Shown: positions 50,418-59,030 of the stretch, piece after piece
Layout: every line of letters starts with the position of its first letter
How positions within the stretch are numbered: the first letter of the stretch is position 1
Assembly (NCBI RefSeq): GCF_019710575.1
Contig: NZ_JAHWFK010000049.1
Span: 30,775-94,774 of the forward strand
Source of the DNA: Paractinoplanes polyasparticus
GTDB taxonomy: Bacteria > Actinomycetota > Actinomycetes > Mycobacteriales > Micromonosporaceae
DNA length: 64,000 bases
Direction of reading: 5' to 3'
The notes under the pieces: generated by a model
What the model saw: only the letters and a program-made list of their open reading frames with translations
The model's database searches: none
Told to the model about the DNA's origin: nothing
Made by a program: the position numbers and the translations under genes

Positions 50418-50450
50418 CTGCGGCGGCTCTCCCTCGGGGGGCCGCCGCAG
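50418..50450 (+). terminator. Hairpin terminator after the micro-peptide gene
   Basis: CTGCGGCGGC (50418-50427) pairs with GCCGCCGCAG (50441-50450), extendable inward by wobble pairs, and is followed by TCATTTTCTC. This is a good intrinsic terminator for a high-GC genome. Confidence 0.8.
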
Positions 50451-50515
50451 TCATTTTCTCAACTGATGACCGCGGATCCCGATTCTGCAGTCATGCCTGT
50501 CGGGGAGAGGAACTG

Positions 50516-53092
50516 ATGACGTCCGGCGCCACGCTGCCCGTAGTCATTCTGGTCACCGCTGTCGTGCTGGGCCTGACGGCGCCGCCGGCCGTGATCGCCG
50601 TGCTGACCGTCCTCGTGACAACCGTGCTCGCTCTGGCCTGTGTCGTCGTGTCTCGGCGCCGCTCGGGCGGCGTACGGCTGGCCTGGATCACCCTGGGCGC
50701 CGGCATCCTGGCCACTCTGTTGGGCCCGGGGCGGCTGGTGTTCGTGGGTCTGGCGGCGCTGTGCCTGTTCGCCATCCCGTCGCCGAAGGGCACCACCCGG
50801 CTGACCCGGGTGCGCGCCGCGATCGACGGGCTGCTCATCGGCTGCTCGTTGTTCGTGACCTCGTACAACGTCGTGATGCAACCGGCGTTGGCGGCCGGCC
50901 GGGCCGACGCCGTCGTGCGCCCGGTGGCCGACGTTCTGCTGGCCACTGTCGCGCTCGCCGCCCTGTCGCGGTGGAGCGCGCACTACCCGGGCTCGCGGGC
51001 GCTCGCGCCGGTCTGCTTCGGTCTGCTGACGATGGCCGTGGCCGACAGCGCGGCCATGGCCGGGGTCGGGCCCTCCCTGGCCGGCGCCGGCTGGTGCGCC
51101 GGGCTCACGCTGATCCTGCTCGCCACCGTGCGCGCGGTGCGCAATCCGCTCGCCACCTACACGCCGGACGACCAGCCGCGGGCGGGCCGATGGTCGGTGG
51201 GCGTCGTCCTTCCGCACGCCGTGGTGGTCCTGACCCTCGTCGTGGGTGGGCTCTGGATGACCCAGGGCGGGCACGCCACGCCCGTCGGTACCTGGTGCCG
51301 CTTCGCCTGCGTCCTGCTGATCGTGCTGCGCGGCGTGCTGCTGTCCCGCGACAACAAGCAGCTCGCTCGCAAGCTTGAGGGCAGGGTCATCAGCCGCACG
51401 GCCGAACTGGCGAGCCGGGAGCAACACTTCCGGGCGCTCGTCGAGCAGAGCTCCGAGTCGCTGGCCATCCTCGAGGCCGACTCGACCGTCCGCTACCAGA
51501 GCTCGTCGGTCGAACGGATCTTCGGGTTCCCGGTGTCGGCACTCGTCGGCCACCGCCTCGTCGACGTCGTCGGGCGCAAGGCGGCGCCGCAGATCCAGGC
51601 GGCCATCGACGACGTGATCGGCCGGCCCGGCGGCATGACGGCCATCGAGGTGCGGCTGCCGCACGAGGACGGCACCCACCGCCTGTCCGAAATGATCATC
51701 ACCAACAAGCTCGACGACCCGTACATCCGCGGTCTCGTCTTCAACACCAGGGACATCAGCGAGGCCCGGCAGCTGCAGGACCAGCTCCGCCACGACGCCT
51801 ACCACGACGCGCTCACCGGGCTCGAGAACCGTGCGCTGTTCCGCGAGCGGCTCGCCACGGCGGTCGGCGGGCAGCCGAGCCCCGAGCACGTGTCGGTGCT
51901 GTTCCTCGACCTCGACGGCTTCAAGGAGGTCAACGACAGCCTCGGGCACGCGGCCGGCGACCAGCTGCTGGTGCAGGTCGCGGCCCGGCTGCTGCACGCG
52001 GTGCCGGCGCCGCACACGGTGGCCCGCCTGGGCGGCGACGAGTTCGCCGTGATCGTCGTGTCGCCCGACGCGCGTGCCGACGCCGAGGCGCTCGCCACCC
52101 GGATCCTCGAACACCTCGACGAGCCGTTCTCCGTCGACGGCCGCGAACTGCACGTGGGCGCCGGCATCGGCATCGCCTCGGCCGCCGACGCCGGCGACAT
52201 CGAACAGCTCCAACGCAACGCGGACCTGGCCATGTATCGGGCCAAGGACGCCGGCGGCGGCGTGTACGCGGCCTACCACCCGAACATGCACGACGCGCTC
52301 GTGCAGCGGCTGTCGCTCGCCGACGACCTGCGCCTGGCACTCGAACGCGACGAGCTGGTGCTGCACTACCAGCCCACGGTCGACCTGGCCGACGGCACGA
52401 TCGTCGGCTTCGAGGCCCTGGTCCGCTGGAACCACCCGGAGCGCGGCACGGTGCCGCCGCTCGACTTCATCGGCCTGGCCGAGTCGACCGGCCTGATCGT
52501 GCCGCTGGGGCGCTGGGTGCTGGCCGAGGCGTGCCGCCAGGCGGTGGCCTGGGGCCGCCCGCTCAAGATGGCGGTCAACGTCTCGGTGCGCCAGTTCGAG
52601 GCGGGAGACCTGGCCGCCACGGTGGCCGAGGTGCTCGCCGAGACGGGCATGCCGGCCGACCAGCTGTGCCTCGAGATGACCGAGAGTGTGCTGCTCACCG
52701 ACACCGACGAGAACCTGGCGCGCATCGTCAGCCTGAAGGCTCTGGGCGTGCTGCTGGCGATGGACGACTTCGGTACGGGATATTCGTCGCTGGCCTACCT
52801 GCGCCGGTTCCCGATGGATGTCCTGAAGATCGACCGGTCGTTCGTGGACCACCTGGGCAGCGGCGACGCCGAGGACGAGACGCTGGTGCGCACGATCGTC
52901 CGTCTCGGGCAACGGTTCGGCATGCGCACAGTGGCCGAGGGCATCGAGAACGCGGCCCAGGTCGCCGCCCTGCGCGAGATGAACTGCGACTTCGGCCAGG
53001 GCTACTTCCTGTCCCGCCCGGTCCCGGCGGTCGAGGCCACCCGTCTGCTGGAGTCCGGGCTTCCGGCTCTTTCCACTGCCGCGACCCGATAG
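50516..53092 (+). CDS. Membrane PAS-GGDEF-EAL cyclic-di-GMP protein
   Basis: 858 residues. About eight membrane helices fill residues 8-270, followed by a PAS domain (about 300-420: FRALVEQSSESLAILEADST), a GGDEF domain with intact GGDEF at 506-510 in RLGGDEFAV, and an EAL domain with EAL at 633-635 plus DDFGTGYSS and ENLARI-type metal motifs. Both catalytic modules look competent for making and degrading c-di-GMP, though one may be regulatory. ATG 50516 is preceded by GGGGAGAGG. In actinomycetes such proteins regulate development. The micro-peptide gene lies directly upstream, separated by a terminator. Confidence 0.92.
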   Translation: MTSGATLPVVILVTAVVLGLTAPPAVIAVLTVLVTTVLALACVVVSRRRSGGVRLAWITLGAGILATLLGPGRLVFVGLAALCLFAIPSPKGTTRLTRVRAAIDGLLIGCSLFVTSYNVVMQPALAAGRADAVVRPVADVLLATVALAALSRWSAHYPGSRALAPVCFGLLTMAVADSAAMAGVGPSLAGAGWCAGLTLILLATVRAVRNPLATYTPDDQPRAGRWSVGVVLPHAVVVLTLVVGGLWMTQGGHATPVGTWCRFACVLLIVLRGVLLSRDNKQLARKLEGRVISRTAELASREQHFRALVEQSSESLAILEADSTVRYQSSSVERIFGFPVSALVGHRLVDVVGRKAAPQIQAAIDDVIGRPGGMTAIEVRLPHEDGTHRLSEMIITNKLDDPYIRGLVFNTRDISEARQLQDQLRHDAYHDALTGLENRALFRERLATAVGGQPSPEHVSVLFLDLDGFKEVNDSLGHAAGDQLLVQVAARLLHAVPAPHTVARLGGDEFAVIVVSPDARADAEALATRILEHLDEPFSVDGRELHVGAGIGIASAADAGDIEQLQRNADLAMYRAKDAGGGVYAAYHPNMHDALVQRLSLADDLRLALERDELVLHYQPTVDLADGTIVGFEALVRWNHPERGTVPPLDFIGLAESTGLIVPLGRWVLAEACRQAVAWGRPLKMAVNVSVRQFEAGDLAATVAEVLAETGMPADQLCLEMTESVLLTDTDENLARIVSLKALGVLLAMDDFGTGYSSLAYLRRFPMDVLKIDRSFVDHLGSGDAEDETLVRTIVRLGQRFGMRTVAEGIENAAQVAALREMNCDFGQGYFLSRPVPAVEATRLLESGLPALSTAATR

Positions 53093-53111
53093 CGGTACAG
53101 GCATGTACCGC
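53092..53111. promoter_or_regulatory. Palindromic operator before the XRE regulator gene
   Basis: GCGGTACA (53092-53099) and TGTACCGC (53104-53111) form a perfect 8-bp dyad with a 4-base spacer, starting on the last base of the GGDEF/EAL gene and ending 30 bp before the XRE start. It is a likely autoregulatory site. Confidence 0.55.
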
Positions 53112-53141
53112 CCCGGCGACGGCCGGGGTTACCGTCGGCGC

Positions 53142-54347
53142 ATGACGCCACGACCAAGCCCGGACCCCGGGATCGGCGGCCGGATCCGGGCGCGCCGGCT
53201 GACGCGGGGCTGGAGCGTGCGCTTCGCGGTGAGCCGGGCCGGGCTGTCGCACGCCACCTGGAGCCGGATCGAACGGGGGCTCCAGGCGGCCGACAACCGG
53301 TTCACGCTGGCCGGCATCGCCGAGGCCCTCGAGTGCTCGCCGGCCGACCTGGCGGAGGCGCCCGTGCCCACGGCCGACCGTGCGGCCCTGGCCGCGGTGG
53401 CGGGGGCGGCGGCCGTACGCCGGGCTCTGATCGACATCGATCTCAGTGAGCCCGCCGAGGGCTGCGCGCCCCCGCTGGACGACCTGGCCCGCAGCGTGGA
53501 TCTGGCCGAGTCGCTGTTGCAGGCGTGCGACTACGTCGGGGTGACCCGGCTTCTGCCCGGTCTGCTGCGCGAGCTGCACGTCGAGACGGCCGGTCCGGGT
53601 GCTCAGCGGGCGCTGCGGCTGCTGTGCGCGGCGACCTCGACAGCGTCCTCGGTGTTGCGCATTCTCGGCCTGCCGGCGGACGCGTGGCTGGCCGGAGAGC
53701 GATGCCGGGAGGCGGCGGACAGCTGCGGGGACCCCGTCCTTCAGGGGTACGCGGCGTACGCGCGGGCCAACGCGGCAACGGAGGCCGGTTCCTTCCAGCG
53801 CGGGCTGACGCTGGCCGAACGCGCGGCCGGCGAGTTGCAGCGGCACCTGGCCCGGCCCGGCGCAGCCGAGGTGCTGGGCTGCCTGCACCTGGTGTGCGCG
53901 CTGGCCAGCCAGTGCGGCGGCCGGCTGGACGAGAGCCGCGCCTGGTCGGCCGAGGCGGCCGCGCTGGCCCGGCGAACGGGCGAGACCAGCTCGAAGGGGC
54001 TGTACTTCGGGCCGACCAACGTCGACTTCTGGCGGATCAGCATCGAGGTCGAGGACGGCGACCCGGGGTACGCGGTGGAGATCGCGCGGCGGACCACGCC
54101 GGGCGCCCTGCCGATCGGTTTCCGCCAGGTGTATTACTACGCGGATACAGCCCGGGCGCTGGCGAGCCTGCGGAACCGCGACCGGGAGGCGATCCGCCTG
54201 TTGCTGGCCGCGGAGCGCATCGCGCCCCAGCACGTGCACCGGTCCACCGACGTGTGGGGGACGGTGCAGACGCTGCTCGACCGCTCGCGCCGCCAGTCGG
54301 GGGGCACCGAGTTGCGCGGGCTCAGCGCCCGCATGCAGGCCGTCTGA
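53142..54347 (+). CDS. XRE-family regulator with TPR-like C-terminal domain
   Basis: 401 residues. The helix-turn-helix is at about residues 10-65 (RIRARRLTRGWSVRFAVSRA, LSHATWSRIERGLQ). The remaining about 320 residues are helical repeats typical of the actinobacterial XRE/TPR regulators linked to development and secondary metabolism (EAGSFQRGLTLAERAAGELQ and similar). ATG 53142 is preferred; an upstream ATG at 53103 would overlap the palindrome. It sits just downstream of the GGDEF/EAL gene. Confidence 0.85.
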   Translation: MTPRPSPDPGIGGRIRARRLTRGWSVRFAVSRAGLSHATWSRIERGLQAADNRFTLAGIAEALECSPADLAEAPVPTADRAALAAVAGAAAVRRALIDIDLSEPAEGCAPPLDDLARSVDLAESLLQACDYVGVTRLLPGLLRELHVETAGPGAQRALRLLCAATSTASSVLRILGLPADAWLAGERCREAADSCGDPVLQGYAAYARANAATEAGSFQRGLTLAERAAGELQRHLARPGAAEVLGCLHLVCALASQCGGRLDESRAWSAEAAALARRTGETSSKGLYFGPTNVDFWRISIEVEDGDPGYAVEIARRTTPGALPIGFRQVYYYADTARALASLRNRDREAIRLLLAAERIAPQHVHRSTDVWGTVQTLLDRSRRQSGGTELRGLSARMQAV

Positions 54348-54663
54348 CCGCTTCCCGTGTCGTCTTGCCGCGCCTTGTCGTTCGGCGGGACGCTCTCGAC
54401 CCGGGCTCTTTGAGGTCAATCGCTCATCGGCGGCCAAGCACAAGCAGCATCCGACGACGCAACTCGCTCAGCGAATGGCCAAAGCGCCAACAAATGAGCG
54501 GGTCTATGACGGTCAACGTTCAGCGGGCGCGCTGAGCGTCAACAGACGAGCGGGGTTTACGGGCGGTCAACGTTCAGGGGGCGCGCTGAGCGTCAGCAAA
54601 CAAGCGGGGTCTCCGACGGGTCAACGCTCAGCGGGCGCGTAAAGCTCAGTGAGCGAGCGGGGT
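54348..54663. other. 316-bp gap dominated by repeats
   Basis: No gene is supported between the XRE gene and the opposite-strand SDR. The right half is the 54-bp tandem repeat described separately. The left half (54348-54485) has an older-looking partial copy, GGTCAATCGCTCA at 54414, and otherwise shows nothing recognisable. Confidence 0.6.
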
Positions 54664-54684
54664 CTACGCGGTCAAACGTTCAGC
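54511..54684. repeat. 54-bp tandem repeat running into the SDR gene end
   Basis: Copies begin with GGTCAACGTTCAG at 54511 and 54565, GGTCAACGCTCAG at 54619 and GGTCAAACGTTCAG at 54670 (spacings 54, 54 and 51 bp). A half-copy precedes the first. Each has an internal dyad TCAGCG...CGCTGA, a shared GAGCGGGGT and a TAC/TCC run. The last copy contains the stop codon and final residues (ERLTA) of the minus-strand SDR, so the array seems to have grown by duplicating that gene's end. Confidence 0.8.
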
Positions 54685-55476
54685 CGCTGCCCACAGCTCC
54701 TCCTCGCGGGCCTCGTCGTAGGACGCGGCGGAGGAGGGCGTGACGGTGGCCCGGTCGATGTAGCTGCCGCTCGGCGCCGGCAGGGGGCCGGTGGCGGCCG
54801 CGGCCAGTTGGTCGCCCGCGCGCTCGGCGGTGTTGACGCCCGGCAGCAGCGGGAACACCCGGCGGAACAGCACATTGCCGATCCGGTCGGCCCGCACGAG
54901 CCCGGTGCCGGGGGTGAAAGCCGGGTTCCAGGTGTACGCGTTGAATCCGCGCCGGGCCAGCGCATGCACCAGGTAGAGCACGCCGAGCTTGCTGTCCGCG
55001 TATGCGCCGCGGCCACTGCGGCCCGGGTTGGGCCGCGCGAGTTGGTCGGGGTTCGTCCACTTCGGCGCCGGGATCAGCCCGAGGTTGTGCCGGAGGTCGC
55101 CGAAGTGGGCGTCGCTGCCGGTCAGTACGACGCGGGCGTGGCCGGCCAGCGGCACGAGGCGCAGCAGCAGGTGGTGGGCGAGCACGTTGACCGCGAACGT
55201 CGTCTCGTAGCCGTCGGCGGTCGGCGTCGTCGCGTTCGTCATCTGGATGCCGGCGTTGCCGACGTAGCCGTCGACCGGCTCGCTGATCTGCGCGGCCGCC
55301 TTGCGGAGGCTGTCGAGCGAGGTGAGGTCGGCCCGCAGCACGGTGGTGCGGGGCAGGGCGGGTTGTTCGCCGCGGGCCAGCACGATCAGCCGGAGCGTGG
55401 GGTCGATGTCGAGCATGCGCCGGGCGGCGTGCAGGCCGATGCCGCGGCTGGCGCCGCTCATGAGGATCGTCGGCAT
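54664..55476 (-). CDS. Short-chain dehydrogenase/reductase (light-dependent-reductase-like)
   Basis: 270 residues: cofactor motif MSGASRGIGLHAAR, VGNAGIQ, catalytic Ser in VVLTGSDAHFGD and YADSK with Tyr and Lys. The layout, with a long loop after the catalytic Ser, resembles protochlorophyllide-reductase-like/retinol-dehydrogenase SDRs. ATG 55476 starts at the Rossmann strand with AGGGAG upstream; the frame remains open farther to 55608 without support. It diverges from a TetR gene and is probably its target. Its last codons lie in the 54-bp repeat. Confidence 0.87.
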   Translation of the reverse strand: MPTILMSGASRGIGLHAARRMLDIDPTLRLIVLARGEQPALPRTTVLRADLTSLDSLRKAAAQISEPVDGYVGNAGIQMTNATTPTADGYETTFAVNVLAHHLLLRLVPLAGHARVVLTGSDAHFGDLRHNLGLIPAPKWTNPDQLARPNPGRSGRGAYADSKLGVLYLVHALARRGFNAYTWNPAFTPGTGLVRADRIGNVLFRRVFPLLPGVNTAERAGDQLAAAATGPLPAPSGSYIDRATVTPSSAASYDEAREEELWAAAERLTA

Positions 55477-55511
55477 GATGACTCCCTGGTATTCGGTACT
55501 CGGTACTAACT

Positions 55512-55541
55512 GGTACTCAGTACCGTAACGTACTGAGTACC
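55512..55541. promoter_or_regulatory. Perfect 12-bp dyad between SDR and TetR genes
   Basis: GGTACTCAGTAC (55512-55523) and its exact complement (55530-55541) surround six bases. Further GGTACT half-sites are at 55495 and 55502. The dyad is the likely operator of the divergent TetR protein. Confidence 0.7.
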
Positions 55542-55561
55542 GTTCCGCTAGAGTGAGCGGC

Positions 55562-56146
55562 ATGACCCTGCGTGAACGCAAGCAGCAGCAGGCCCGCGAG
55601 CAGATCATCGAGGCGGCGTTCGCGCTGTTCGCCGAGCGCGGCTTCGCTCAGGTGTCCGTCACCGACATCGCCGCGCGGGCGCAGGTCGGCCGCACGACGT
55701 TCTTCCGCTACTTCGGCGACAAGCAGGAGGTGCTGTTCGCCGACGAGCAGCGCCTGATCGACGAGTTCACCGCCGCGTCCACCGCGTCCGTGCCCGCCCC
55801 GCGCGACCTGGCCGGGGCACTGCTGCAGCTGTGGGGCCTGACGTTCGAGATGCGGGAGGTCGTTCTCGGCGATCACGCCAGTTTTCCCGTACGCCAGAGA
55901 TTGATCGCCGCCGTGCCCGAGCTGCAGGATCGGTCCGGCCGCAAGATGCAGCGCATCGCCGAGGCGCTCGAACAGGTGCTCCGGGCCCGTGGCGCCGACC
56001 CCGAGCTGGCCCTGCTGGCCTCGCAGGTCGGGATCGCGTGTTTCCGTGTGGCGCTGCAGACGGCGGGGGAGGATCCCCAGAAGGTGATGCCCGCCATGGA
56101 ACGCGTCGTCCGCCTGGTGATCTCCACTGCGTCGCCGTCGCCCTGA
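55562..56146 (+). CDS. TetR-family transcriptional regulator
   Basis: 194 residues with HTH (REQIIEAAFALFAERGFAQV, then RAQVGRTTFFRYFGDKQEV) at about 12-58 and a C-terminal helical ligand domain. ATG 55562 is preferred; GTG 55553 would add MSG. It diverges from the SDR gene over a clear palindrome, the classic TetR-target arrangement. It ends 56 bp before pgi, which is probably not co-regulated. Confidence 0.9.
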   Translation: MTLRERKQQQAREQIIEAAFALFAERGFAQVSVTDIAARAQVGRTTFFRYFGDKQEVLFADEQRLIDEFTAASTASVPAPRDLAGALLQLWGLTFEMREVVLGDHASFPVRQRLIAAVPELQDRSGRKMQRIAEALEQVLRARGADPELALLASQVGIACFRVALQTAGEDPQKVMPAMERVVRLVISTASPSP

Positions 56147-56202
56147 CACGTTTCGTGCCAGGATTAGGCCGAGAGTCCGGGTTCGAGGAAGAGACTAGGA
56201 CA

Positions 56203-57834
56203 ATGAGCGATCACGTTTCCGACAGCACCGAATGGCAGACGCTGCAGGGCCACGCCGAGAAGTTCGCGGGTGTGCACCTGCGCGACCTCTTCGGCAGCGA
56301 TCCGACCCGCGGCGAGCGCCTCACCGCGCAGCTGGCCGATCTGACGGTCGACTACAGCAAGAACCTGGTGACCGACGAGGTGCTGAGCGCGCTGCTGGCG
56401 CTGGCCGAGCGGGCCAAGCTGCGGGAGCGAACGGCTGCCATGTTCGCCGGCGAGCACATCAACGTCACCGAGGACCGTGCCGTCCTGCACACCGCGCTGC
56501 GCCTGCCCCGCGACGCCCAGCTCGTGGTCGACGGGCAGGACGTCGTGGCCGAGGTGCACGAGGTTCTCGACCGCATGGGCGCCTTCAGCGACAAGGTTCG
56601 CTCCGGCGAGTGGGTCGGCCACACCGGGCAGCGCATCAAGACGGTGGTCAACATCGGGATCGGCGGCTCGGATCTGGGCCCCGTCATGGCGTACGAGGCG
56701 CTGAAGGCCTTCAAGACGCCCGAGATCGAGTGCCGCTTCATCTCGAACATCGACCCCACCGACCTGTACGAGAAGACGCACGACCTCGACCCGGCGTCCA
56801 CGCTGTTCGTCGTGGTCTCCAAGACCTTCGGCACGCAAGAGACGCTGACCAACGCGACCGAGGCCCGCAACTGGCTGCTCGCGGGCCTGGGCGGTGACCA
56901 GGCGGCGGTCGCCAAGCACTTCGTGGCGGTCAGCACCAACGCCCAGCGGGTGGCTGACTTCGGCATCGACACCGCGAACATGTTCGGCTTCTGGGACTGG
57001 GTGGGTGGCCGCTACTCGCTGCCCTCCGCGGTCGGCCTGTCCGTCATGATCGCGATCGGCAAGGAGCAGTTCGCCGACATGCTCGCCGGCTACCACACCG
57101 TCGACGAGCACTTCCGCACGCAGCCGCTCGAATCGAACGTGCCGGCGTTGCTCGGCCTGCTCAATGTCTGGTACGACACGTTCCTCGGCGCGCAGTCGCA
57201 CGCGATCCTGCCGTACTCGCAATACCTGCACCGCTTCGCGGCGTACCTGCAGCAGCTGACCATGGAGAGCAACGGCAAGTCGGTGCGCCTCGACGGCTCG
57301 CCGGCCACGTTCCAGACCGGCGAGGTCTTCTGGGGCGAGCCCGGCACCAACGGCCAGCACGCGTTCTACCAGCTGATCCACCAGGGCACCAAGATGATCC
57401 CGGCCGACTTCATCGGGTTCAGCAAGCCCAACCACGACATCGGCGAGATGCACGACCTGTTCATGTCGAACTTCTTCGCCCAGACCGGTGCGCTCGCTTT
57501 CGGCCGTACGCTCGAGCAGGTGCTCGCCGAGGGCACGGCGCCCGAGATCGCGCCGCACCGGGTGATGCAGGGCAACCACCCGACCACGACGATCATCGCG
57601 GAGTCGCTGACCCCGGCCGTGCTCGGCCAGCTCATCGCCCTCTACGAGCACATCACCTTCACCCAGGGCACGATCTGGCAGATCAACTCGTTCGACCAGT
57701 GGGGTGTCGAGCTCGGCAAGGTGATGGCCAACCAGCTGGCGCCCAAGCTGACCTCGTCGTCCGCGCCGGCCACCGACGACGACTCGTCGACCAACAACCT
57801 GATCAAGCTGTACCGGTCGCAGCGCGGCCGCTGA
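56203..57834 (+). CDS. pgi: Glucose-6-phosphate isomerase
   Basis: 543-residue glycolytic enzyme interconverting glucose-6-phosphate and fructose-6-phosphate. Sequence marks are VNIGIGGSDLGPVMAYEAL, the PGI signature GRYSLPSAVGLSVMIA, catalytic Glu in QLTMESNGKSVRL and the C-terminal Lys/His region (NSFDQWGVELGKVMA). ATG 56203 follows GAGGAAGAG and AGGA. Full length and intact; the presence of this housekeeping gene supports a chromosomal setting. Confidence 0.96.
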   Translation: MSDHVSDSTEWQTLQGHAEKFAGVHLRDLFGSDPTRGERLTAQLADLTVDYSKNLVTDEVLSALLALAERAKLRERTAAMFAGEHINVTEDRAVLHTALRLPRDAQLVVDGQDVVAEVHEVLDRMGAFSDKVRSGEWVGHTGQRIKTVVNIGIGGSDLGPVMAYEALKAFKTPEIECRFISNIDPTDLYEKTHDLDPASTLFVVVSKTFGTQETLTNATEARNWLLAGLGGDQAAVAKHFVAVSTNAQRVADFGIDTANMFGFWDWVGGRYSLPSAVGLSVMIAIGKEQFADMLAGYHTVDEHFRTQPLESNVPALLGLLNVWYDTFLGAQSHAILPYSQYLHRFAAYLQQLTMESNGKSVRLDGSPATFQTGEVFWGEPGTNGQHAFYQLIHQGTKMIPADFIGFSKPNHDIGEMHDLFMSNFFAQTGALAFGRTLEQVLAEGTAPEIAPHRVMQGNHPTTTIIAESLTPAVLGQLIALYEHITFTQGTIWQINSFDQWGVELGKVMANQLAPKLTSSSAPATDDDSSTNNLIKLYRSQRGR

Positions 57835-57865
57835 TTCTGTCGTACCCGGGCCCTAGGGTCGTCGT

Positions 57866-58966
57866 ATGGATGCCACGACGGCCCTGGGCCTGCGAATGAC
57901 CAGCCTGTTGCTGCGCGGCAACACTCCGGGCGGCACCACTCCGGGCGGCAAGGCCCCGGGCGACGTCGCCGGCATCGTCGCGTGGTTCGGCGCGATGCAG
58001 GCGCAAGATGTGAACAGCGCCCTCTGGTCGCTGGGGTGCCGTCTGCCCGGTGTGACCCTGGCCCAGGTCAACGAGGCGCTCGAAGACCGATCCGTCCTGC
58101 GCACCTGGCCGATGCGCGGCACCGTCCACTTCGTCCCGGCAGCCGACGCCCACTGGATGCTCGACCTCATGGGCGTCCGCGCGCTGGCCGGCGCGGCCAA
58201 ACGCCGTGACACGCTGGGCCTCGACGAGTCGACGGTCGACCGCGCGGTCGAGGTTCTGGGCGCGGCGCTCAAGGGCGGCGGCCGGCTCACCCGCTCCGAG
58301 TGCATGACGGCGATGGCCGACGGCGGCGTCGAGGTCACCGGCCAGCGCGGCTACCACCTTCTCTGGTACGCGTCGCAGCGCGGCGTCACTGCCATCGCGC
58401 CCCACGTCGGCAAGGAGCAGACGTTCGTGCTGCTCGACGAATGGGTCCCCGCGCCCCACTGCCCCTCGCGGGAAGAGGCGCTGGGCATCATCGCGCTGCG
58501 CTACTTCCGCAGCCACGGCCCGGCGACCCGCAAGGATTTCGTGGGCTGGACGGGCCTGACGGCGACCGACTGCCGCACGGGCATCGCGGTCGCCGGCGAC
58601 GCCCTGCAGCCGGTCGAGGTGGACGGCGTCGAGATGTTCATGGCAGCCGACGCTCCCGATCGGGGGCCGGGGGAGTGGCTGGCGCTGCCGGGCTTCGACG
58701 AATACATGCTCGGCTACAAAGACCGGTCGCTCATGACGGACGACGTCGACGCGATCGTTCCCGGCGGCAACGGCGTCTTCCGCTCGACGCTGGTGCAGGG
58801 CGGCCGCGTGCGCGCCACCTGGACCCGGACGCTGACCCGCAAGGGCGTCACCGTGACCGTCGAGCCATTGACATCCTTCACCAAGCGAGATCATTCCGGC
58901 GCCGCCGACGCGTTGGCGTTCTATGCCGCCTACCTGGAGTTGGCGCTGACTGTTAAGAACCCTTGA
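57866..58966 (+). CDS. AlkZ-like (HTH_42) DNA glycosylase candidate
   Basis: 366 residues of the HTH_42 (winged helix) family. The MQAQD motif carries the two catalytic Gln (45 and 47) of the Q-x-Q type, as in Streptomyces AlkZ, rather than the Gln-x-Asp of E. coli YcaQ. TWPMRGTVHFVPAADAHWML is the conserved beta-hairpin region. AlkZ-type enzymes excise crosslinked or alkylated bases, and biosynthetic-cluster versions protect producers. Odd feature: a short Gly/Pro/Thr repeat (GNTPGGTTPGGKAPG) at residues 18-32, just before the motif. No antibiotic cluster is visible here. Confidence 0.82.
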   Translation: MDATTALGLRMTSLLLRGNTPGGTTPGGKAPGDVAGIVAWFGAMQAQDVNSALWSLGCRLPGVTLAQVNEALEDRSVLRTWPMRGTVHFVPAADAHWMLDLMGVRALAGAAKRRDTLGLDESTVDRAVEVLGAALKGGGRLTRSECMTAMADGGVEVTGQRGYHLLWYASQRGVTAIAPHVGKEQTFVLLDEWVPAPHCPSREEALGIIALRYFRSHGPATRKDFVGWTGLTATDCRTGIAVAGDALQPVEVDGVEMFMAADAPDRGPGEWLALPGFDEYMLGYKDRSLMTDDVDAIVPGGNGVFRSTLVQGGRVRATWTRTLTRKGVTVTVEPLTSFTKRDHSGAADALAFYAAYLELALTVKNP

Positions 58967-58968
58967 TA

Positions 58969-58982
58969 TTCATACAGATGAA
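58969..58982. promoter_or_regulatory. Short dyad in the chitinase promoter
   Basis: TTCAT (58969-58973) and ATGAA (58978-58982) flank ACAG in an unusually AT-rich stretch upstream of the chitinase gene. It may be a regulator site. The TGGTCCAGACC-type repeats of Streptomyces chitinase genes are not seen. Confidence 0.3.
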
Positions 58983-59030
58983 CTCCATGATGTGCGTAAC
59001 CGAGGTCACACACGCATCGAGGGAGTCGCC

